Part shown: positions 19,901 to 30,963 of the stretch, in pieces
Layout of the letters: every line of letters begins with the position of its first letter
How positions within the stretch are numbered: the first letter of the stretch is position 1
Source of the DNA: Hypomesus transpacificus
Taxonomy: Eukaryota; Chordata; Actinopteri; Osmeriformes; Osmeridae
NCBI RefSeq assembly: GCF_021917145.1
Contig: NC_061062.1
Coordinates: forward strand, 5,981,847-6,045,846
DNA: 64,000 nucleotides
Direction: 5' to 3'
Made by a program: the position numbers and the translations under genes
Notes under the pieces: model-generated
The model's input: only the letters and a program-made list of their open reading frames with translations
The model's database searches: none
Told to the model about the DNA's origin: nothing

Positions 19901-21334
19901 TTTACACTCCAACCCTGCTCCTGGAGAGATACCCTCCTGTCGGTGTACACTCTGACCCTGCTCCTGGAGAGATACCCTCCTGTCGGTTTACACTCCAACT
20001 CTGCCCCTGGAGAGATACCCTCCTGTCGGTGGACACTCCAACCCTGCTCCTGGAGAGATACCCTCCTGTCGGTGTACACTCTGACCCTGCTCCTGGAGAG
20101 ATACCCTCCTGTCGGTGTACACTCTGACCCTGCTCCTGGAGAGATACCCTCCTGTCGGTGTACACTCTGACCCTGCCCCTGGAGAGATACCCTCCTTGAC
20201 ACGGTTGGACACCTCTGTGTTACAGCTACATGGATTGTGAAAACCTATTTCACACAGAAACTCAAAATCAAGAACCGAGACACACCCTTATCCTGCCTCT
20301 CAGTGGAAAACAGAGCGAGCATTGTGCGTTTTGTCATTCAAGTGCTCATTCATGTGTCGTAATCCGAGTCAGGGATTTGTTGAGAGTGAGTTAGACTGAC
20401 ATCTGCAGACTAGACTGGGGGGGAACAGGATCGTCAGTGAACTCTGTAAATGTCACAGGAGGCTTCTTTCAGGCTTCCTTCCTCTCTTATGCTCACTGTG
20501 TTCTCCATGTTCCGCCCTGGCCCTCCTCCCATGAAACCCATTCAGTGTCTGTGTCCTGTACTTGCCAGAAGCTGAGGGTTGAATGATTTAAGGAGAGCCT
20601 GATCTCCTGTTGTGCTCAACACACAGGCAACACAACATTACTGCAGCCCAGCACACAGGCAACACAACATTACTGCAGCCCAGCACACAGGCAACACAAC
20701 ATTACTGCAGCCCAGCACACAGGCAACACAACATTACTGCAGCCCAGCACACAGGCAACACAACATTACTGCAGCCCAACATTTCCCATGCCAGTAGCCT
20801 ATGGCTTTGATTCTCTCTAATCCTGCATAGTCGTGCTTATCATCTGAAAGGAAAATTCCAAAAAGCATTTCCAGATTGTTGTCCATAAATCATGACTTCT
20901 GTAATACTTGTATTTGTAGGATCTTGTGGATTGTCAGTGTTTCTGGAATGTTCTGAGCCTGTGACAGCAAACGTTGGTTTCCACAGGTCCTCAGGATGAT
21001 GGTCGGGGTGAACATATCAGACGATCAGCTCGGCAGCATCGCTGACAGGACCATCCAGGAGGCGGACCAGAACGGAGACAACTCCATCTCCTTCAACGAG
21101 TTCATCAAGGTTCGACTGTTGACCTCCTGCTCAGAACGAGGACGCTAGCTCAACCAGATATCTAGCCGTCTCGCTCGTTGTCTGCCATTTCTTATGAAGC
21201 CAGGCCTTTTAGTTGCCTGTGTTCACGTTTGTGTCTGTGCTCGTACTGAGGTTCAAACTTGATATTTTTGGCCTCCTCAGGTGTTGGAGAAGGTGGACGT
21301 TGAACAGAAGATGAGCATCAGGTTCCTGCACTAA
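16913..21334 (+). CDS. chp1: Calcineurin B homologous protein 1, complete, 195 aa
   Basis: EF-hand protein that binds Na+/H+ exchangers and affects vesicle traffic and calcineurin. Exons: 16913-16979, 17396-17468, 18394-18474, 19324-19451, 19682-19743, 20987-21109, 21281-21334 (588 bp; human CHP1 is also 195 aa). MGSRAS at the start is an N-myristoylation signal. The two calcium-binding EF-hands are [13 protein letters not shown] and [15 protein letters not shown]; the two N-terminal hands are degenerate, as in the family. The first donor was set at 16980 (gtaagt), because the alternative gt three bases earlier would lose one residue of the conserved ETGFSHSQ. The stop follows MSIRFLH. A polyadenylation signal AATAAA lies at 22336-22341, giving a 3' UTR of about 1 kb. 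Confidence 0.97.
17800..17945. repeat. Dispersed repeat fragment in chp1 intron 2
   Basis: The stretch from gacgtagccatggagtcaac through GGGGGGCACG to ggggggacattttgac resembles a widespread teleost dispersed repeat. No termini could be fixed and no coding is seen. The rest of the intron is featureless. Confidence 0.4.
19098..19287 (-). mobile_element. tRNA-derived SINE in chp1 intron 3
   Basis: Read on the minus strand, the head is tRNA-like: box A tggctgagcgggtagggc and box B gccagttcgattcccgg, then a GGCAAGGCACTTCACCC-type body and the tail ggataaaagtgtctgctaaa followed by TGACTAAATG. This tail is shared by many teleost SINEs. It lies 36 bp upstream of the exon starting at 19324. Confidence 0.85.
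19806..20195. repeat. 43-bp minisatellite in chp1 intron 5
   Basis: About nine copies of a 43-bp unit containing gagataccctcctgtcggtg and a CTGACCCTGCTCCTG or CCAACTCTGCCCCTG variant. Two unit subtypes alternate. Because 43 is not a multiple of three, long open frames occur on both strands with no sign of selection. Confidence 0.95.
20612..20790. repeat. 32-bp tandem repeat in chp1 intron 5
   Basis: Five nearly identical copies of a 32-bp unit beginning cacacaggcaacacaacatt and ending ACTGCAGCCCAG. The very low divergence between copies suggests recent expansion. Confidence 0.95.
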
Positions 21335-22344
21335 CCTGGATAGCCTCGCGGAAGGACTCTGGGTGCAGAAACATCATGCCAGCTGGTACAAGACCCATCT
21401 CGATTGAAACACTCTTACAGGCTGCTGTGGCCCTCCAGACAGCCTCCGCTCTCTGACCAAGCAATAGGTAGATAGCCCTGTCAAGTGTCTCCTTTTGTCT
21501 GTCTGCCTTGCACTGCTCTGTCATCAAAGGGAATACTTGCGTGCCTTGTTTTGTCTTGGGTTTTTATGTGCTGTCTTGACGAATATTCCCCCAGAAAAGA
21601 AATGTATTTATTTAAGACCGTTCAAGGTCAAATCAGAACTCACACTGTTTAGTACCAAGGCTTTGTGTTAAACGCTTACTCTTTACACTAAATTTATATT
21701 TGTTGAGTGTGGTGCCATGGTTAAGTTATGGCTTTGCTGTTGTAATGTATAGGTAGGCAAGGCCAAAAGCTCTCCATTGTTGTGCTATATTAACACTATT
21801 CACCATTGTTGAGAACATCCTCCCTTTTTGCATATTTATCTGTGTGAATATGCAGTTATTAAAGGTAAAAGTCAGAAATGTAAATTCCGACTCAACAAAA
21901 AGAAGCATTGTATTTTATGCCAACAAGCGTGTCCTCCCCTCACTCAGCATAGGCCTGTTCACACCACCTCTGTCTGCCTCTTGTCCTTGAGTCAGGCCTC
22001 TTCCTCTCCAACACCATTCTAACGCTGAACTCTGTTTGGTGCCCCCATCTTGTTTTTCACCCCAAACTGAAGTGCCATGTCCATGACATGTCCATGTCAT
22101 GTCCATCCTTCAACCTAAATGCAGAAGGGGAACCAAAGTTGTTTGTGTTTCTTGTGTGTTAACCTAGCTACTGCCAATAGACTGTAATCACCCATCTCTT
22201 GTGCTCTTCTGTTGGACTGCAACTCGATAGCTTTGTCCCTCAGTCATATGACTGCATGGCACAGAGAGGTGCAGAGAACAATTAAACCACGATCTGTCTC
22301 TTTCCAGGATCAATTTAAAACATTTCATTGTGAATAATAAAGAT

Positions 22345-25300
22345 GCATTATATGTGTTTTTGATTTTCTTTGTTAAATGTTTTTATTAATTTACTTATCA
22401 GGTTAGTTCCAGGTACTGGTACAACAGGCTGTATTGCATTGGAATATATATTTCTGTGTAGGCCTATGTTCAAAAAAGAATTCCACTGAATGACCAGTGG
22501 GGTGTTTTAGCTAAGTGATGTGATTGTGAGTTTGTCTTTAAGATGACAAGAGATATAAGATGAGCTTGCATCTGGATGCTGGATATACAACTGTCTTCTC
22601 TCATCAGTTTTAGTAATCGAAAATGTGATTATCAATCCGACATTCAACTGTATAATCATGTGAATTGTCATATGTTATCAAATTAATTGTTGATTTGAAT
22701 TTAATAAAACTAAGTGCCATGCAAAAATAACTGTTAGTTTAGGTATTTTGAGTCATCAGGAGAACCGGTCTAGTTTGAGACAATTCTGTTTCTATCTGCG
22801 TCGTCAATTCTGGGCGGGCATTGAGTGTCGAGTGACAAGGCTGTTCAGGGTTGCCAGGTTTAAAACATGTCAAACTAAATTGTTTCAAATAGTTTGTCTG
22901 GACGAGTTTACGTGTATCATCGATTTCTTGTGCACCCTACAGCAGAAGTGTGAAGGGGGTATCATGGTGGGGAGTCGATATTTTACCGAGGAGTCGTGAA
23001 CATTGTGGATCTTTAGTAAGGGGTTCCCTCACAACCTGGCATAGGCTACACATGGGTCCTTATAATTATGGCGTGAAAATGGCGTAAACATTTTTGCTTG
23101 GGTTGGGGGGACAAGTAGTTGGGACATACATTTTATGTCCCCCCTGCCCCTTTGGATATTGGTGATATTAATTGTAGGTTGTAACTGGAATGCTGAATTA
23201 TATTTTGACGGATCATTACTATTTTATTTGTGTATCAGGCGACAAGCCTCTTTGAGGTGGTCTCGGTAGGAACTCTCTTTGTTTACGACTATGACTGTGA
23301 GAACGTTCCTAGGCCTCTTGACCGTCCGACTTGAACAAAGATATTTAAATTAAAAGGATAACAACGGTACATTGCAATTATTTTGCCGTTTCCAGCTGAT
23401 CAAAGCGTCATTTTGTTCATCGACCCATACCAAGGTCAGTGTCTCCGAGCCATGATGTCTATCTGTCATAAATATTTTCCGCATGGTCTTGAATTTAAAA
23501 TGAGTCATATTGCTTTGTTGTGCAGGTATGTTGTGGGCTGGTTTCAGAAAACGGACAATCCCGACTCCTCGTGGGTCAGGTTCTGGTCTGTAACGCTCGA
23601 TATTAAAGCGCTATTGAAGCTTGTGGCCCTCTACCATGGATATCATCACTGAAGCGTCAACTTGTCAGAGTGGGCTGTCCTAAACAACTGCTCTAGAGAT
23701 CCGCCGAAGATGCAGCCGAAAAAGGATCATCTGCTTTCTCTGAGGCTGGTGTTAATGACACCTGTCCAGTCTGGTTGTAGCTCCAAAATTGTGGGGAGAA
23801 AAGTTTCACCCAGTATTTTCATTTTTTCGGAGAAAAATGTAATTCCCCCCTAAGACCTGACACTTTTTACACGGGTTGTCCCCGTGAAACAGAAGAACGG
23901 ATGTCCCCAGCATTAGAAGTCTTGACCTGCCATACTAATATAGTTCACCTGTATGTTTTCTCCAAAGACATATCCCCCTTAAAATTATTATGAATATAGA
24001 GTGAGATATGGGTTTCTGGAATTAAGTAGATTTTGTAATGACCCATTTGCTGGTTGCCAAGGTTAGCTTAGTTGCATTCTGTAGCAAACATTGTATGTAG
24101 CCCCTCAAGATTGTTAATGTCTGTTGGACGTCTTCGATCAAGGGGGAATTATTGCACTACCTCATTGTCATACAATGTGTGATTATTTTATCTTCTAAGT
24201 AATAAATGTAGCATATCATACAAATTGTAGGCCTGGACCATTTAAAAACAGTACTGTACCGAAAGTCCCTCATTTAAAAAGGATACTCTTTTCATGGGGT
24301 TTTAGAGAGGTGTCCATACCTTCAAGATGATATGTAACATGGCAGGCTAGTGAAGTAAAGGTGTCAAGGAAATTTTTTTGAAAGTAGTGTACTTGCTGCC
24401 GTTTGATGGATCTAACCAATAATCTGATGAATCATCAAGTTAAGTTGTGCCCTATACCTACATTCTGAATGACAGTGTGGCCTGTATAGGTTGCAGCCTT
24501 TTAGCTCCTCTCTTAAAAAACGGGATTTGTGCAATATTTGATCTTATTACATGTCATGTTGTTGACCAGAATATGTATATTATAAACAAGTGACAAGTTG
24601 TTTGAAAGCAACAAAATCACCAATGTCTTCCATTGAAAACTGTATAGTCTCATATGCATTAGCTTATTTAGCAGGATTGTGGTGCTACCTACTTACCATG
24701 CATGCAACAGGTAGTGATGCTTGCTTAACAAAGTAATAGTGGAATATAATTTTTTTACCGTGGGGAAAAAAATAGATAGGCCGCCTTTTTACCAGGATGA
24801 ACCACCGTTTCTCTGATTAGGCAGAGTTGTTTTGTTGACTTTGGAAACCATTGTAGCCTATGTTATATTAAGAGACTAAAATGGCCCAGGGGAATTCGAC
24901 ATGTAAAAGAGGTAGGCCTATTTTATGTGAGTTGTGGTGAACTGATAATTCAAAACTTTCAAATTGATAAAAATCATGTAAAAGTCTCAGACCTGATAAT
25001 AGTCCTTGATGTACTCGGAATAGTTATTGCACTTGCATCGCATGGTAACGACTCGACTTGCTTTTAGTAGGCTTTCGTTTTCCACTGCTGATAGAAGCCC
25101 GTCAGAGTAGTCATCAAAGATGCTACATGAAACCTTCTATTCAACGTGACACTTTCGCTGGATCTGTTCATGTATCTTTTTTTTGCTGCCGCTCGCTCAT
25201 AGTCATAGTCGCTATAGCCTAATAACTTGGCTATTTAAAAATGTGCGCTGCCTGGATGTCCCACGATTCACTCTGACAAATCAGTAGTGTGCAGTGTTTC

Positions 25301-26640
25301 ATCTCACCTTTGGGATAGCCTCAGTACAAAGTAGGCTACAGTACAAAGTAGCCTACCAGCCCCCCGATGGAAAATCCAAAAAGGCGAGTTGAGCCGGTAC
25401 CATGCTGTGGAAAAGTGCCGTAGACATTGTAGAAATATATATAGACTTCTTACATTACTAACCCATAGTTTGGAATGCAGTTTATTATTTTATAGGGTAT
25501 TAAAAAAATCTACCATAAAATTGTAACTTATTAGTTTAGGGTTGGTAGCAATAACGTAAAGCATGATTTTAGCACCAGGGTATTCAAAGTATTGTGTGTG
25601 AGAATGAGTTTTTGTAGGGTACTTGCTGCTCCCATCATTATTTTTGTTAACAAGGAAGTGTATTGTGCACTTGGTTCTAGGATGCATTACCAGTAACCCC
25701 AGGTAGGATTACAGCAGGACCACAGTCTGTTGTTTGGAGTAAAGACAAGAGTAACACTGCACTGGCAAATGAAGAGAAGTTCATTCACAATATGAATTTG
25801 TATTGTTCTGAATCATTGCTGAGATGTGTGTGTGTAGTAAACACCAACTGTTTCATGTCATAATATTTGAAAGCAATAGAGATGGCCAATAGGTCTATCA
25901 ATCTCACCATATCATTTGATAGCCTGCCCAGGAAATTGTATTACCTAATGAACAAATATCACAACAAATATTTCTTTTTTTGTCAAGGTTTAACACCATT
26001 ATTACCATCCTGTTATACATACTATGTTTAACCTTTAGGTTTGTGGGAACTTATATATTTGTGGGTTTATAGGATACATGAAAAGAGAGATGCTATAAAT
26101 GATTGTGGGTTAACCAATTATGCATGACAAAGCTGAATAATTAATGATTTGTATTGCATGCAATAATCCAGTTTTGTAACAATGTGAAAAGTATTAGAAT
26201 TATGATACTAAAATGTTTTTGTTTTGGGGGAGGGAATTGTATCATGATCACATAACAAGAAAAAACTAATGTTTTTGGGCCGCAAACACGTCTCCAGGTT
26301 TTTTATGTTGTAAAAATCTCAACACCCCAAACAGGTCAATTTCTAAACATTGAAATTGACATTACCAGGCCACAACAGGGAAGTGTACTCCAGAAACACT
26401 TAAACTGAACCTACATGTACAATTAACTATGTAAAAACTTACGACATTGTTATATTGAGAAATTGAACAGTCACTGGGGACGGTATTGCATGGCTGTACA
26501 CTGCAAATCAACTTCACCACAGAATGAGCCGAGTCTAACTATGCACTCCAGAGGGTGGCCCCGAGCATGTTGTTGTGAACCTCCCGTCTGGTTTCGTATT
26601 AACAATCTGCATCAGAAATTCAGCAATAAAAAACAGCATG
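22345..26640. other. Gene-free interval between chp1 and oip5
   Basis: AT-rich DNA with stops in every frame. The open frames at 22748-22999, 23383-23652 and 26575-26901 have no recognisable domain and no convincing splice context. Patches such as 23055-23160 (gggggacaagtagttgggac, mirrored by atgtccccc) look like decayed repeat. I see no RNA gene. Confidence 0.5.
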
Positions 26641-26664
26641 GTGCCAATAAAACGAGTGACCTCA

Positions 26665-26670
26665 TTTATT
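26665..26670 (-). terminator. oip5: Likely oip5 polyadenylation signal
   Basis: TTTATT on the plus strand gives AATAAA on the minus strand, 314 bp past the oip5 stop at 26984-26986. The predicted 3' end is near 26,645. Confidence 0.45.
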
Positions 26671-26983
26671 CAGAGTGAAGTGTGTTGTTTCCTGAAACAA
26701 GGTCCCGGAACATCTAATATAAATTCAAACACACACCAGCATGCACACAATCACCAGTTTACATCAATATGCCAGACACACATACACGTTTACATTCAGA
26801 CACAAGACAAACAGACATATACCATGCAAGCATACACCTTCTTACATTTACTAGCTTATATACCAGATATACAAAAGGCTGATATTCATACACCATGTTG
26901 AACAGACAAAGTCCTAGAGAACCTGTCACCTAAACAGAACCATGACACAGGAAGCTGGAAGTCATCACCAGCCCGGCAGCCAT

Positions 26984-28572
26984 CTAATCCAGGCTTGCAG
27001 TGCTGCTCTCTCTCAGGCTGCCATGTAGCAGAGAAATGTGCTCCAGTGCTGCCTCCATTTCTTGTTTCAGCTGGAGTATCAGTACAGTGTAGTACAGTAT
27101 TGAAGTTTAGTTTAGTGGAGAAAGAAAGAAACGCAGGGAAGCGTTTATACATGTTCTTAAATAAAAACGGAACCAAAGCAACATTTATGGCTGTGAAGGC
27201 CAATATACAGCATAAAGCCTGTTGAGACATTAACAATATGTTGAGGGGCACATTTTACCGTAGCTATACTTGTTCCAATGGCCTCTATATCCAAGTTAAG
27301 TGTAGAAGCCTTCACCATAGAACCATCACTGAATTGATAACTGCATAAAAGGATATACAACCATTAAAACACTTTTAAAACACAAAAATCAACAAACACT
27401 CAAGACTAGATTGCAGTGTCTCATCTTAACGTGGACCTTACCAATTGGTGTTCTCTTTCCGGATGAGAAAGAGGGAACGCAGACTGGCGAGATGCTGTGG
27501 GGCTGAGACGAGGACTACACCCACAGAACAGCCACACCCAGAGCAGCTCAGGGAATTGTAGATGCTATGGAATCATAAACATATAGCAGATATCCATTCC
27601 CAGTTGTACCTATCATGGTTAATATTACATGGGTTGTACAAACATACCAGTTTTCCCATTTCTCCTCAAGACTTGACTGTATCTCCTTCTTGATAATCAC
27701 ATCAAGGGTGACCTCTATGGAAAGATTAACTGCTTATGAAAATCAGAGTAAGTTAGTTAATAACAGTACACCACCATGTATGAAAAGCTTGATTTAAAAT
27801 GAAAAACAACTATATAGTTAATCAACGATGGTTATTCTTGCCATTCGTCTATTCAAAAAAAAAAAAAAAAACTTGTTCTAGTTTGCCTTTTGCCAAATAA
27901 GCAAGTTTTCCCCAGCTTAGATGTTTATGGCCCTACATGAAGAACATATATTTGTCCAGCAGCCACTGCCTTTTTCCGGCATCTCCCCAGGTGGGTATTT
28001 TTCACAGAAAGAGCCCGTGTCTTAAAATAATGTTCGATTTTTCCATTTTCAATGGCTGAAAATGGTTACGTTTTCTTGGCTGACTGCATAAAAGTTAACC
28101 ATGCATTCATCTTCTCATTTTCTATAGCTGTGGCCAGCAGCTCTGTAGCTCTCTCTGTCGACCAAATATGACAGCACAGGCTACGGGTCGTGGTTGCAGA
28201 ATTCGCGCAGTTTTACTGTCCAAAAACCCTTGCGACTTTTAGACTACTTACAAGGCTACTTGTAAGACTGAACTTAAAATAGAGTGGGCCAAACGTGAGT
28301 GGTCAATGAGACACATGTGGCCCTGGAGCCATAGTTTGCCGAGTCCTGCTCTAGACAGCAAACATTTGACGTAAACTGACAAATGCTGTAGACGTAAGTT
28401 TTGGTTGACAATTAAACATTTTTGGCACATCAACACACCACTTACTGCTGCATATTAGTGAGTCACAACACTTTGCTTCTCCACAAAGTCCGAGTGAGTC
28501 TGCCCACACAGTGTTGCATTGTCCACAGTGGAAAGTCATGAAATTCCTGTAAACACCTTCTCTTGGGTCCAT
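26984..28572 (-). CDS. oip5: Opa-interacting protein 5 / Mis18-beta, complete, 161 aa
   Basis: Mis18 complex subunit that prepares centromeres for CENP-A loading. Minus-strand exons: 28572-28446, 27714-27648, 27564-27442, 27340-27259, 27070-26984 (486 bp, all GT-AG, phases compatible). The zinc-binding pattern of the Mis18/Yippee fold is present: CGQC in exon 1 and CSGC in exon 3, within FHCGQCNTVWADSLGL and IYNSLSCSGCGCSVG. Exon 4 gives CYQFSDGSMVKAS, matching CYLLKTKAIVNAS of human OIP5. The last exon encodes a short helical tail (LKQEMEAALEHISLLHGSL), as expected for the C-terminal coiled coil. The start is the first ATG of MDPREGVYRNFMTF. Human OIP5 has a longer N-terminus (229 aa in all), so a further upstream exon cannot be excluded. 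Position between chp1 and nusap1, and strand, match the human locus. Confidence 0.87.
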
Positions 28573-28794
28573 TGCGTTCCTCTGAGCTGAAAGCGTTGTC
28601 TTCTTGTTTTACGGGGGTTGGCATTCAACTCATTGGTGTAATACCGCCACATTCTGCTCCGGAGTGGATCAGACGCTAAACTTAAAATCTAAATCCCATA
28701 AAAAAATAACACACACAGACTATTTATAGCCTAACTGAAACACACATTTACGTTGAACGGCTTGTTTTGGGTTGTATCGTTATTTTAAAAATTA

Positions 28795-29080
28795 TAATGA
28801 AATAACCATAGCCATATAACACAAATGGTATAACGAGCCATTAATCGTTGGTTTGATCTTTCCATATCCTTTATGCTGGTATCTGCAAGAAAAAAAGAAA
28901 ATAGGCTCGTAATATCGTTTTGTCCATTTCGGATGTCAGATCCAGACTGTGGGGAAATGCTTTGTTTCCGTTGTTTTGTTTGGAATAACGGAATAACCAT
29001 ATAACACAAATGGTACGACGGACCATTTAGCCTACTCATCTGTTTGATCGTCCATATCATGCAGGCTGGCACGAGTGAAG
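28795..29080. repeat. Diverged tandem duplication upstream of oip5
   Basis: Two related segments, about 28,795-28,890 and 28,985-29,075, share ccatataacacaaatggta, then CATT..., TTTGATC and CCATATC. They are about 190 bp apart and diverged. No gene is seen between 28,573 and 29,880. Confidence 0.6.
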
Positions 29081-30096
29081 AGAGAGCAAGGGGAAGAAAC
29101 GTGTAATGATTGGAGGTGTTATTACTTCCGAACACCAGGGAGCAGCAACGACTAGCTTTTTTACCTACTTGTATTACCTTGACAACAGGTTCTTTAGTAG
29201 AAAACACACACACACCAAGCTGGATGTGTTGACCGAGTTTGCTAGTTGCTTGGTTAATAATTCATGGTCTTTGATGAATACCGGTATACGTTTTTTAACA
29301 GCCTACAACGGATGAAAAAACAACCAACCAGGAACCTCTAATGGCCAAAATAAGTCCATAACCCTTACAGAATCCTGTCCCATGGTGGAGAGGGATGAAA
29401 ACCACATGAAGAAATAAACTAACATGTTTAAGGGGCATATTATAGTTTTTATGATTTATGGTTATCATGAAACAAATGTAGTGTTAACTATGTTGATGTA
29501 AGTCTTTACCAGATAATTGTAAACATTTGTTTGAAAACGTTGAAACTTTTTTGTAATACCAAACTTTTTGTAGAAAATATTTTTAAAACCTTAGAAACCT
29601 TGTTACTACAGCCACACGCCCACACCAATAATTGTGTTAGCCCCACCATGAAACAAGCAAGACAATTGTGTATTCTATTGTGCATGTATTCACATTGGAA
29701 TTATTAATTGATTTGAGCCCAAAAACTGTATAGATTACTTAAATAATCTTGCAAATCACCTAGACCCATGTCCCAATGCAATTTTGGGACAGGCCCAGTT
29801 GAGTTTGGGAAGGTTGATTCTGCACTTTGGGATGGTACTGGGACAATGAGGGACAAAGTTAGTTGCGAGCCCTGCCCTTCCCTCTTCTCTCCTGCCCTGC
29901 CCTTCTCTACTCTACTGGTGTAGGTTGGTGTATATACAGGTTGGTGTATATACAGGTTGGTGTATATACAGTTCTGTGCCGCACAAATTCAGAAGAAAAA
30001 CAAGTTCAAATGAATGTACATATGAAAGGACAAAATAATGTACAAAATCTTGTAGGCTTCAGACTTTTGCACAGTACAGTAAGTACAGGGTGTAAG

Positions 30097-30213
30097 CAGG
30101 GGCGTGTTCAGGGAGTGGCCTAGGGTGGCACAGGCCACCCCTGAAATCTGATTGGCCACCCCAATATATGATGGCTGTCATGGCTGTTGGCTATATGTCT
30201 GGACACACCGCTG
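30097..30213. mobile_element. hAT-like MITE inside left arm
   Basis: A 117-bp unit with imperfect terminal repeats caggggcgtgttcag and ctggacacaccgctg, flanked by ggtgtaag on both sides (30089-30096 and 30214-30221). The 8-bp duplication fits hAT. The same insertion is present in the other arm (40,283-40,399), so it predates the duplication. Confidence 0.8.
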
Positions 30214-30775
30214 GGTGTAAGTACTGTAAATGTTCTCCGGTGGTGTCTGTGGTCTGGAGTTTGTGAAATTGTTGTTTGTATTGGCCCCTTCCAGTAACGT
30301 AAGGGGGTGTCATATTCTGAACTTTGTCTGCTTATGAAAGGCTGACACAACAGCATCACTGCAGAGGTACACATCTCAGGTTGTTGTTTCATAAGCTGTG
30401 GTTAAACTGACAGCAGAAATGTTAGTATTTCTGCCAGGTTGACTTGAGGAGCCAGCTCAGTCCGTGTTCTCCTGGCTGTGGTGGAGAGAGCTCGCAGTAG
30501 CAACACACCAGTCACCTGAAATATCCAGTCAAAGCCTGAATAGAAACCCAAATGGAGATGAGAGGACCACAGAGCCTTCCTGACAGTGGTTGGACTTCCG
30601 TATACAGGGATAACCCATTTCAGAAGAGGCATTTCTATGGCTCTAGGTTTGTAGTGTGAGCAAAACAGAGATAGTTTGGCATGACTGTGAAATGCGTCAT
30701 CTACACAGTAACACTTCCTAACCCACTGCAGTATGTCAACATTTGTTTTAAACATTTTGTTTTCCCCTGGAGGGG

Positions 30776-30963
30776 AAGTGCACCGTTCCTGGAGGTACTG
30801 CAATACCAGGTCGATGCGTGGAGTGGACGGAGCAAGCCCCTATTCCATCTCCCTGTTCCAAAAATCAATTTAATATATGGTCCCCGGGTAGGGGACGTAT
30901 CAGATATTAAACTGATAAGAACAGATACTACACTTGATCTTAGCCAAAAGGCCGAGAAGCGAT
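30776..30963 (-). ncRNA. U2 spliceosomal snRNA, intact
   Basis: The minus strand from 30963 reads atcgcttctcggccttttgg, then CTAAGATCAAGTGTAGTATC: the U2 5' stem-loop and the GUAGUA branch-site pairing sequence. Next come CTTATCAGTTTAATATCTG, a stem with the compensated pair CCCC/GGGG where human has CCTC/GAGG, the Sm site GATTTTTGG, and the 3' domain ending GGAACGGTGCAC. About 188 nt, like human U2. Downstream, gtttaaaacaaatg (around 30,740-30,753) resembles the vertebrate snRNA 3' box. Upstream, gtgacgccctatattaatat (30,999-31,027 region) is where a PSE would lie, but I cannot confirm the motif. It looks functional. Confidence 0.95.

Noticed and set aside
19751-20212. Long open frames on both strands over the 43-bp minisatellite
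   Set aside because: Periodic DNA without stops gives such frames by chance; all three frames are open in turn.
20612-20790. Possible CRISPR-like regular spacing
   Set aside because: The 32-bp units are contiguous without unique spacers, in a vertebrate intron; it is a simple tandem repeat.
23383-23652. An 89-codon frame in the gene-free interval after chp1
   Set aside because: No similarity I recognise, no supporting splice pattern, and a composition like its surroundings.
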